This document shows positions 16,396-23,919 of a DNA stretch of 41,256 nt, piece by piece (the stretch's first letter is position 1; the number at the start of each line of letters is the position of its first letter). Source of the stretch: Bacteroidales bacterium (lineage in GTDB: Bacteria; Bacteroidota; Bacteroidia; Bacteroidales; JAIOZK01); assembly GCA_021738625.1 (NCBI GenBank), contig JAIPBS010000039.1, forward strand, positions 1 to 41,256, in the 5' to 3' direction. Position numbers and translations under genes: made by a program. The notes below the pieces were generated by a model. The model made no database searches. It was given only the letters and a program-made list of their open reading frames with translations, and had not been told where the DNA came from.

Positions 16396-17835
16396 ATGAA
16401 AAAAATAATATTAATAATCATTTCTTTCTTGTTTATGGTTGGGGTTTACGCCCAACTCAAGATCGAAAGCGGCGCCAACCTGGTTGTGAGTTCCGGGGCA
16501 ACAGTTGTTGCAAGCAATGGAATCACTTCCGATGATGGCACCATCGACAATGACGGCACCATTGAAAACAAAGGTGATCTTGTAAATAACACCTCAGGTT
16601 TGTTTGCGAGTACCTCTACCGGTACATTCACGTTTAGCGGGAGCTCCGCCCAGGAGATCACCGGAAATATGAATGTGGGTTTCTATGGAACTGTACGTAT
16701 CAACAATTCGAATGGCGTGGCCATTACCTCCACATCAAACGGATATGATCAAACCATATTCGACAGCCTTGTGTTTATGAATGGTAAGCTCATTCTTAAT
16801 GAATATGACCTGATTATGGGTTTAAACAACCCTGCGGGGATGAGCAGCACATCATATGCACAAACAAACAGCACAGGTACGGTGCAACGAACCGTGCCTG
16901 CCGACGGCGCCAGTAATATTATGTTTCCTGTGGGAAACAGCAGCTACAATCCGCTCATTTTGCAAAATGCTGCCACAGCTACCGCTGATGTATATAATGT
17001 GAGGGTTGCTGACAATGAACCTTCCAATTCCGGTTCTGCCCATATGGTGGATCGCAGTTGGGTGGTAACCGAGCTTGTTGCAGATGGTTCTGAACTAACA
17101 GTTACCCCCCAGTGGAACTCGGGAGAAGAACTGGCGAGTTTCGACCGTACAAACAGCGGCGTCGGATATACAAGCGATGCAGGGACCACCTATAACTGGA
17201 AGGATTATGTAGCTGCATCAGGATCCGGTCCTTATACACAATCCGGTACCGTGTTTACCACGGTGGGAACCTTTGCGGTCAGCGATTATGATTTTGTCAG
17301 CACCAACCTGATCGTGGATGACGAAACCATTGCCAATACCGAATCGGATTGTTTTAATGCAAGCAATACGATTACGGTCCCCGGCACTGAAACCTCTGTT
17401 ACTGTGCAAACCGGTGGACAGGCCGAATTTATCGCGGCCAACAACATCATATTTAAACCCGGTTTTGTGGCGCAAAACGACAGTTATGTGCATGCTTACA
17501 TTTCTACAACATATTGTGGTAGTCTTGCAGCACCGCTTGTCGCAGTCACAGAAGAAGTTGAGGAAGGGCCTCTGGCTTCCTTTGATGACGAACTGGAAGA
17601 CAACATTATGCTTTACCCCAATCCCACACTGGATCGCTTCAAGCTGGATTTTATGGGAGAGCCTTTTGTAGCAGATATCATGCTGCTCAACTTCCAGGGA
17701 AAACCTGTAATGGAAGCGAAGACAATGGGAGAGAACATTGTTGAGATCGATATCAGCACTTTGCCCAGAGGGGTTTATGTGGTAGTGATCAAGAGCAACG
17801 AAGAGTTTGTTACCAAAAGAGTCGTGAAGAACTAG
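16396..17835 (+). CDS. Secreted protein with FKPGF motif and T9SS type A sorting domain
   Basis: This 479-residue exported protein has a signal peptide (IILIIISFLFMVGVYAQ). Residues 25-90 contain many short Gly/Thr/Asn-rich strands, for example SGATVVASNGITSDDGTIDN, of a beta-helix-like type. A stack-type module precedes the C-terminus with NNIIFKPGFVAQNDSYVHAY (FKPGF at 17452-17466). The last 80 residues form a T9SS type A sorting domain: MLYPNPTLDRFKLDF, then a central beta strand, then GVYVVVIKSNEEFVTKRVVK. The T9SS should carry it across the outer membrane and cleave this tail. No catalytic residues are recognised, so it may be adhesive or structural. Confidence 0.85.
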   Translation: MKKIILIIISFLFMVGVYAQLKIESGANLVVSSGATVVASNGITSDDGTIDNDGTIENKGDLVNNTSGLFASTSTGTFTFSGSSAQEITGNMNVGFYGTVRINNSNGVAITSTSNGYDQTIFDSLVFMNGKLILNEYDLIMGLNNPAGMSSTSYAQTNSTGTVQRTVPADGASNIMFPVGNSSYNPLILQNAATATADVYNVRVADNEPSNSGSAHMVDRSWVVTELVADGSELTVTPQWNSGEELASFDRTNSGVGYTSDAGTTYNWKDYVAASGSGPYTQSGTVFTTVGTFAVSDYDFVSTNLIVDDETIANTESDCFNASNTITVPGTETSVTVQTGGQAEFIAANNIIFKPGFVAQNDSYVHAYISTTYCGSLAAPLVAVTEEVEEGPLASFDDELEDNIMLYPNPTLDRFKLDFMGEPFVADIMLLNFQGKPVMEAKTMGENIVEIDISTLPRGVYVVVIKSNEEFVTKRVVKN

Positions 17836-17861
17836 TCTTTGTTGTATATTTACCAGAAGTT

Positions 17862-17897
17862 AAAAGCAGCCGTTCCGTTTTGGACGGCTGCTTTTTT
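17862..17897. terminator. Bidirectional rho-independent terminator
   Basis: The stem AGCAGCCGTTCC (17865-17876) pairs with GGACGGCTGCT (17882-17892) with one bulged T. A-rich sequence precedes it and TTTTTT follows. It lies between the convergent genes ending at 17835 (+) and 17896 (-) and can serve both. Confidence 0.85.
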
Positions 17898-19458
17898 ATT
17901 TTGGTTTACTTAATTGATACCCATTAAGGTTCATATCCACATCAGGGTTTAGGTTTGGATTGTTTGTGTATATTTCATTCCCGCTCGGATCAACCCAACG
18001 ATAATCATAGCTGTTGGTTCTGATCTCCGCTTCTCCGGTGTATGGATTGACATATTCCTCAAGCCCTGCAACGTTATTCGAGAATTTACTATTTATCTCA
18101 TTCAGCTGATCCTGTCCGTACTGCTGTTCATTTACAGCCTGGGTCACGGTATTGGTCATTTGTTGCTGTTGCTGGACAAATTGTTGCACCTGGTAGTTGT
18201 CATACATCAGTCTTTGGTTCTGAAAATTAAGTTGTTGGGTCATACGTTGCTGTTCCTGGTATTGCCAGCTCTGATTAACTTTTATTGAGTTGGCGATGAT
18301 CTCAAAGACAGTGAACCACTGGTCGAATTCGTCTGCTGGCGCCCTGCCATGAACGGATTCTGTATTTCCCCAGGTGACCATGCCGGTGGGCGACATCATT
18401 TTGAAGATGATTGTTCTGAACTGTTCCCTTAACTTTTTCCCATTTTCGAGGTAATCAACTGTGAGGATGGCTGCATCGATATTTGCATTGTGCTGTTGTT
18501 CGAGCCTGTTGAAATATTCCTGTTTCTTAGTTGGGAATCCTTCCTTTTTGATTACCGTATATCCAGTGGCATTCGGACGCAGTTTTGTAAACATCTCGTT
18601 TTTGATAAATTGTTCGGCCGACATATAGTGTTTAACCGGGATACCGTACTGGCTTTCCGAGCCGTATATAGATCCTGTGATAAAATAGCCATCGGGAAAC
18701 CAGTGCAAAAGCACCGTGCTGCTTCTGTCGCGCAGGGTGACGTCGGCTGTTGCCCTATTAACATAAGGTGTGACGGGAATTCGCATCACTCCACCTTCGA
18801 TAATCCAGTTTTCGGGGATAACTACGCTTACAGCATTTTCACGGGGTTCATTTACCCGTTTGAATTTTATGGTGCCTTCCGGTCCTGTGGATGTTCCTTG
18901 CATATTGGTTTCTTTATTTGTGTTTTCTGCAATTGATTTCGTTGGGTGGTTTGCGTATTCACTTTCAGTATAATTGCTTTTTTCTTTCTCGTTTTCTTCA
19001 TAGGCACCATACCAGTTCCCCTGATCTTCTTCTTCTTCAAAATATGTGTTGCCATATTGATCATCATAGTAGTTGTCACCGGCGTTCCCCTGTCCGGTTG
19101 AAAAGACGAGGGTGTATGGCTTAAATGGGAATTCAAATTCGTCCATCGACTCGAAGCGGATGGCATACTTCAAATTGGGTTCCAGGTATTCCATTTCCAG
19201 ATGCAGCATTTTGGCCGGTTCGTATTCCCTAAAACCGATCACAAAGGGAAACTCGTACCGGTCGTCAGGCATAATCATGATCATATAGGGTTCAGCAGCC
19301 TGCTGAAGTTCTACTTCAATAACCGTAGTGTTCACATTTACATTGGTGGCATTGTTTTCCGGGCTTGTTCTGATGATTTGGTTTTGTGCTGACATTTTTG
19401 CTGATACCAAGATTAAAAATGAGCATAGTAACAAAAAGAATTTGTGTTTTGTTTTCAT
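17896..19458 (-). CDS. Secreted Gln-rich protein with an N-terminal Ig-like domain
   Basis: This 520-residue protein has a signal peptide (FFLLLCSFLILVSAKMSAQ). An Ig-like strand pattern follows (IIRTSPENNATNVNVNTTVI, residues 28-47), as in Big_5-type domains. Residues about 125-195 are acidic and low in complexity. A middle region (residues about 195-370) contains EGGVMRIPVTPYVNRATADV and WFPDGYFITGSIYGSESQYG. Residues about 390-450 are very rich in Gln. No T9SS sorting domain is visible at the C-terminus. It is the last gene of a three-gene minus-strand set with the two FISUMP proteins, 24 bases after the preceding stop. I do not recognise an enzymatic function. Confidence 0.7.
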   Translation of the reverse strand: MKTKHKFFLLLCSFLILVSAKMSAQNQIIRTSPENNATNVNVNTTVIEVELQQAAEPYMIMIMPDDRYEFPFVIGFREYEPAKMLHLEMEYLEPNLKYAIRFESMDEFEFPFKPYTLVFSTGQGNAGDNYYDDQYGNTYFEEEEDQGNWYGAYEENEKEKSNYTESEYANHPTKSIAENTNKETNMQGTSTGPEGTIKFKRVNEPRENAVSVVIPENWIIEGGVMRIPVTPYVNRATADVTLRDRSSTVLLHWFPDGYFITGSIYGSESQYGIPVKHYMSAEQFIKNEMFTKLRPNATGYTVIKKEGFPTKKQEYFNRLEQQHNANIDAAILTVDYLENGKKLREQFRTIIFKMMSPTGMVTWGNTESVHGRAPADEFDQWFTVFEIIANSIKVNQSWQYQEQQRMTQQLNFQNQRLMYDNYQVQQFVQQQQQMTNTVTQAVNEQQYGQDQLNEINSKFSNNVAGLEEYVNPYTGEAEIRTNSYDYRWVDPSGNEIYTNNPNLNPDVDMNLNGYQLSKPK

Positions 19459-19482
19459 GATATCTCGATTGATTGTTAGCTG

Positions 19483-20370
19483 CTAATCTTTAATGCACCG
19501 CACTGATAAACCTTCGTATTTAAACTCATACCAAATTGTCATTAAGCTTGTGCCATCGTCTAGTCTTACACTTTTGGCTTCTGAGCTACTTTTCTGATCA
19601 GAGGTCCAAAATACTGCCTGATTTGTTAGATACACAAAAGTTCTGTGCCAGCTAAAATAACCTGCACCAATGGCATTAAACCCGCTTTCGTTTGTAGCGC
19701 TATTGTTACCGTCATCCCAATTGGAAAAACCCGCCTGCTTTACTTTATTGCCCGCCACATTTGTTCCGCCGAGATAAGTAATTAATTCATTCCATTCCGC
19801 TGCTTGCGGAATATACCAACCCGAAGGACATATGCCCGGAGCTGGTTGTGTGGTGCTATACATCATAGCTTCATCCCACTCATAATAACCTCCATATTTT
19901 GCACATTGGGAAGAATCGTTGCTATAGCAATACTTTTCGATAATACTGTTTTGGGTTTGACGGTTTGAAGTGTCAATAAAGGTTCCGTGGTTTAAGTTTT
20001 CCGACATCCAGCATTGGTCACCAATCCAAACTGTACCATAAACATGTCCATCTCTGGCATCTATCATATCATTACCACAATGTACATTGCTTGATAATTG
20101 CCTGTCAAAAGTGCGCCATTTGGAGCCATTATAATACTGATGTTTTCCTTTTTGAGAATTATAAATGATCAATCCCTCCGCCGGATCCGGTTGATATATA
20201 TAATCTCTTTCTTTATAGGTCAGTCCTGGCATAAGAAAACCTTTGTCATTGGAGCTGAGTTGTAAAATCGCTGAACTTTCGTCAGGGCTGTTGTTCATGT
20301 CAATATGAACCTGCCCGAGAACGATACTTTGAAAAAGCATAACTGCTATCGTTATACTGAGTTTTTGCAT
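19483..20370 (-). CDS. FISUMP-domain secreted protein (second of a tandem pair)
   Basis: This 295-residue protein has a signal peptide (ITIAVMLFQSIVLGQ). An N-terminal module reads SAILQLSSNDKGFLMPGLTY. The C-terminal 200 residues form a FISUMP (Fibrobacter succinogenes major paralogous) domain: DARDGHVYGTVWIGDQCWMS, ENLNHGTFI, GGYYEWDEAMMYS, GICPSGWYIPQAAEW and LSVRCIKD at the end. Such proteins are surface lipoproteins or exported proteins, and the domain's role is not established. The Cys residues are conserved with the paralogue at 20395. The gene shares its operon with that paralogue, with 24 bases between them. Confidence 0.85.
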   Translation of the reverse strand: MQKLSITIAVMLFQSIVLGQVHIDMNNSPDESSAILQLSSNDKGFLMPGLTYKERDYIYQPDPAEGLIIYNSQKGKHQYYNGSKWRTFDRQLSSNVHCGNDMIDARDGHVYGTVWIGDQCWMSENLNHGTFIDTSNRQTQNSIIEKYCYSNDSSQCAKYGGYYEWDEAMMYSTTQPAPGICPSGWYIPQAAEWNELITYLGGTNVAGNKVKQAGFSNWDDGNNSATNESGFNAIGAGYFSWHRTFVYLTNQAVFWTSDQKSSSEAKSVRLDDGTSLMTIWYEFKYEGLSVRCIKD

Positions 20371-20394
20371 GATTATCTTTTTGGATTCATTAAA

Positions 20395-21306
20395 TCAATC
20401 TTTGATACATCTTAAACTATATGCATGGGTTTTGCCCATACTGTTTCTGGATATTTGGTCTTCACCCTGGTCTAAAATTCGCATCCAAACATTTCCACTG
20501 TTTGTGCTTCTACTCCAGAGATAAGCTGTTGCACCACCGTTGTTAAAAGAACCACTGTAGGCATATCCACCGGGAAGACATGTGAACCCGGATGAGTTGT
20601 CCCCATTATTACCGCTTCCCCACCCAGTAATGGATTTAAGATGATAGCCGGCGTCATCACCCCGATAACCTGTGAGGTCCCATTCGGCATTTCCAACTCC
20701 ATAGGTGCCGTCAACATTTCCTTCCAGGGTTTTCCATTCATCGTCTGACGGAACGTGCCATCCCTCCGGACAAATTCCCTGGTCCCCATTGGTATTATAC
20801 TCCATCATCTCGTCCCATTGGTATAATGCGCCATATTGATCACAATTGGTTGATGAATTGTCATAACAGTATTTCTCAACACTACCATTTTGTGTCATTG
20901 CCGTGCCTGCGTCTATTCTGCTTCCGTAATTCAGGTTTTCTTTCATCCAGCATTGACTCCCGATCAATACAGTCCCGTAAATTTTGTTGTCCCTGCTATC
21001 GTAAAAATCATTGCCGCAAATCACATCCCCTGAGGTTTGCTGGAACAACTGACGCCAGTCTTGCCCATCAAAATACTCTAACCTGTGATTATTATAATTG
21101 TAGATCATCAGCCCATCTGCAGGATCGTCGATGGCATCCCGCTGGGCTGTGGTCAGTCGTGGAGGGAGGAACCCTTTATTGGTTGATTTTAAATGCAGGA
21201 CTGCCGTGCTGTCCGGATCGGTTCCATCTGTGTTAATAGCTACCTGCGAAAACACTGTTGGTATAAAACCTGTTACCAACAGCAAACTAAGTATTGTTCT
21301 TTTCAT
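20395..21306 (-). CDS. FISUMP-domain secreted protein (first of a tandem pair)
   Basis: This 303-residue protein has a signal peptide (ILSLLLVTGFIPTVFSQ). DSTAVLHLKSTNKGFLPPRL and GLMIYNYNNHRLEYFDGQDW form the N-terminal beta module common in Bacteroidota. The FISUMP region shows DSRDNKIYGTVLIGSQCWMK, ENLNYGSRI, GALYQWDEMMEYN, GICPEGWHVPSDDEW and YSLRCIKD. It is clearly a paralogue of the next gene, with the same domain order. It is first in the minus-strand operon. Upstream, a near match to the -7 box (TATCTTTA on the minus strand at 21326-21333) lies about 20 bases from the start. Confidence 0.85.
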   Translation of the reverse strand: MKRTILSLLLVTGFIPTVFSQVAINTDGTDPDSTAVLHLKSTNKGFLPPRLTTAQRDAIDDPADGLMIYNYNNHRLEYFDGQDWRQLFQQTSGDVICGNDFYDSRDNKIYGTVLIGSQCWMKENLNYGSRIDAGTAMTQNGSVEKYCYDNSSTNCDQYGALYQWDEMMEYNTNGDQGICPEGWHVPSDDEWKTLEGNVDGTYGVGNAEWDLTGYRGDDAGYHLKSITGWGSGNNGDNSSGFTCLPGGYAYSGSFNNGGATAYLWSRSTNSGNVWMRILDQGEDQISRNSMGKTHAYSLRCIKD

Positions 21307-21648
21307 AAGATTGGTTTTTGGTTAATAAAGATAGATTGGCTTTTAATTGTTAGGCTGTATTATTGTGGGTGTAGCTCTTTCATATCAAAACGGTTTGATG
21401 ACGGTTAGAATAATATGTACACAACCTTTCATGGGGTTTGATGAAAAAGCGGTCCCAATATAATGATTAATTGACTTAATGTCAAATAATTTTAAAGTTT
21501 TATTTGCCGGATAGTTATAACATTATATATATCAGCTTGTTATTGTTAGTATAGGCTTTTTGAGAATCTGTTTTATGGAAATGTGTTGTTTTACTAATTA
21601 TTCAAAAACATATTTATATATTTGTATTTGTGTTTAAGCTTTTTTGAA
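21307..21648. other. Divergent intergenic region between the FISUMP operon and the S8 protease
   Basis: These 342 bases hold no gene. A minus-strand -7-like box lies near 21326-21333 and a plus-strand TATATTTG at 21617-21624. An inverted repeat TTGAC/GTCAA (21471-21475, 21481-21485) and a hairpin ATCAAA/TTTGAT (21384-21389, 21394-21399) are present. A 10-base direct repeat GGTTTGATGA occurs at 21392 and 21435. These could be operator sites, but the evidence is weak. Confidence 0.45.
21617..21624 (+). promoter_or_regulatory. Bacteroidota -7 box upstream of the S8 protease
   Basis: TATATTTG is an exact TAnnTTTG match 24 bases before the ATG at 21649. No TTG is seen at the expected -33 distance, so the call rests on the -7 box alone. 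Confidence 0.35.
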
Positions 21649-23829
21649 ATGCTGAGATTCGTACTATTTGCCCTCGTTACACTTTTATTGAAGCCGACTT
21701 ATCCACAATCGGTAACAGATTCGGTCATGCTAAGCAGACTTTCATCCGAATACCAACAATCTTACCAGCTTGCCAAACAAACCGCCCTTCGCTGGGCCAT
21801 GCAAAACAACGTCCCTATACGTGGGCAAAGCGGGGATGCTTATTTTGAGCTACAGTTTGTTGAGGACGACATTCCTCAATACTATACTACGCACAATGCC
21901 GATGCGGCTATTTCCATTTCAACTGATTTGGTTTATCCATCAGGGGGCATCGGGCTTAGCCTGACAGGTTCGGGAATTACCCTGCGAGAGTGGGACGCGG
22001 GTGGCGTACTGGAAACCCACCAGGAGTTCGGAAACCGTGTTACCCAGATAGATTCACCCGGTTCAACACACTATCATGCTACCCATGTTGCCGGGACAAT
22101 GATTGCTTCCGGGGTCCAATCCCAGGCCAAGGGCATGGCGTATGAAGCCGATTTGCGTGCATTCGACTGGAACAGCGATGACTCGGAGATGGCTTCTGAA
22201 GCATCAGATGGCGCGTTGATCTCCAATCATTCTTATGGATTTATCAGAGGTTGGTACGGAGGTACATGGTACGGAGATCCCGCCATCAGTACCGAAGAGG
22301 ATTACAAATTCGGGTTTTATGATTACTACACACAGCAGTGGGACCAGATCGCTTACAATGCGCCTTATTATCTGATTTGCAAATCGGCCGGTAATGACCG
22401 GAACGATTGCGGCGACGGTAGCTATCCCTGCGATGGCGCACCGGATGGTTACGATTGCATCGGGCAGCAGGGCATAGCGAAGAATATTTTGACCATTGCT
22501 GCAGTATATGATGTCAATGGCGGTTACAGCGGAGCTTCCAGTGTGAATATGACAAGTTTCAGCAGTTGGGGACCAGCGGATGACGGACGGATCAAACCGG
22601 ATCTCAGTGCAAATGGGGTATCACTTTATTCAACTGATAACGGCAACAATTCAGACTACACATGGCTAAGCGGAACAAGCATGTCCTCACCTTCTGTTGC
22701 CGGTTCGCTGGCTTTGTTGCAGGAGTATTATGATGAACTGAACGGCAGTTTTATGTTTGCTGCAACGCTAAAAGCTATGGTGGTCCATACAGCTGACGAG
22801 GCTGGCTTGGCCGACGGACCGGATTACGAATTCGGTTGGGGGTTGATGAATACTTCAAGCGCCGCCCAACTGATTTCGGCTGGTCAGAATACCGATTTAA
22901 TCAATGAGCTATCACTTGCTGATGGCAATGCCTACAACAGGGATGTTGTGGCAACTGGAACCGAACCGCTTAAAGCAACCATTGTCTGGACCGATCCCCC
23001 TGGTACACCCGTACCCGCCCAACTGGACCCACCGGACGCCATGCTGGTAAATGATCTTGACCTGAGCATTTCTGACGGAAGCACGACTTATTATCCCTGG
23101 AAGCTTGACCGGGACAATCCCTCAGATCCAGCAACCAACAGCGGAGAGAATGATGTTGATAATGTGGAAGTGGTTTATATCGCATCACCATCTTCCGGAA
23201 CGTACACCATCACTGTTGATCACGACGGTACTTTGCGCAGCAGCCCCCAGGCCTTTTCATTGATCATCAGCGGGATCGTTCCCGATAATGCATATGTAAA
23301 CGGGGATACCATCACATCGGGCAGTGATAGCTGTTACAATGCCACCGGTGTGCTGACTGTGTCGGAGGATTCGGCGGTTGTTGTGAATAACGGGGGAGGA
23401 GCGGAATTTATAGCCGGTAATAAGATCATATTCAAACCCGGTTTCCTGGCTGAAACAGGTAGCAATGTATCAGGATATATTACTGAGACGAATGATTTTT
23501 GCAGCAATCAGGCTGCGCTTGTTGCTAACAGCACAAGTGATAGCGAGCCTTTGACTGCTGAAATGCCGGAGCGTTTTGCAGACAGTCAAAGTGATATAAT
23601 CGTATATCCTAATCCCGGAAAGGCTTTATTCAATGTGATTCTAAACGATGTGTATAACAGGGTCTCAATTTCCGTAAAGAACCTGCACGGAGGAAATGTT
23701 ATGGAACAGGATCTTACAGGAATAACAGAGTTTAAGCTTGATATGTCTTCTCAGCCTGATGGCATATATGTTTTAGTTGTCAGAACCGAAAGGGGATTAT
23801 TGACAACCAGGCTGGTCAAAAGCCGGTAA
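21649..23829 (+). CDS. S8 (subtilisin-like) serine protease with T9SS type A sorting domain
   Basis: This 726-residue exported protease has a signal peptide (FVLFALVTLLLKPTYPQ). The catalytic triad is visible: Asp116 in LREWDAGG, His146 in HATHVAGT and Ser344 in GTSMSSPS. The oxyanion Asn lies in KSAGNDRNDCG. A P-domain-like beta sandwich with GTEPLKATIVWTDPPG and FSLIISGIVP follows. Then comes the stack motif NKIIFKPGFLAETGSNVSGY (FKPGF at 23431-23445), and the protein ends in a type A sorting domain (IIVYPNPGKALFNVIL, GIYVLVVRTERGLLTTRLVK). ATG 21649 is chosen; a TTG at 21622 would add nine residues before the signal peptide. It converges with a second protease gene at 23920. Confidence 0.92.
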   Translation: MLRFVLFALVTLLLKPTYPQSVTDSVMLSRLSSEYQQSYQLAKQTALRWAMQNNVPIRGQSGDAYFELQFVEDDIPQYYTTHNADAAISISTDLVYPSGGIGLSLTGSGITLREWDAGGVLETHQEFGNRVTQIDSPGSTHYHATHVAGTMIASGVQSQAKGMAYEADLRAFDWNSDDSEMASEASDGALISNHSYGFIRGWYGGTWYGDPAISTEEDYKFGFYDYYTQQWDQIAYNAPYYLICKSAGNDRNDCGDGSYPCDGAPDGYDCIGQQGIAKNILTIAAVYDVNGGYSGASSVNMTSFSSWGPADDGRIKPDLSANGVSLYSTDNGNNSDYTWLSGTSMSSPSVAGSLALLQEYYDELNGSFMFAATLKAMVVHTADEAGLADGPDYEFGWGLMNTSSAAQLISAGQNTDLINELSLADGNAYNRDVVATGTEPLKATIVWTDPPGTPVPAQLDPPDAMLVNDLDLSISDGSTTYYPWKLDRDNPSDPATNSGENDVDNVEVVYIASPSSGTYTITVDHDGTLRSSPQAFSLIISGIVPDNAYVNGDTITSGSDSCYNATGVLTVSEDSAVVVNNGGGAEFIAGNKIIFKPGFLAETGSNVSGYITETNDFCSNQAALVANSTSDSEPLTAEMPERFADSQSDIIVYPNPGKALFNVILNDVYNRVSISVKNLHGGNVMEQDLTGITEFKLDMSSQPDGIYVLVVRTERGLLTTRLVKSR

Positions 23830-23919
23830 AACTTTGTACAATTTTGCCTGCACCAATAGTCTTTTATCTGACATTGACCAGGTCTTGTTAACCTAACTGA
23901 ACTTGGTTTGATCTAATTA

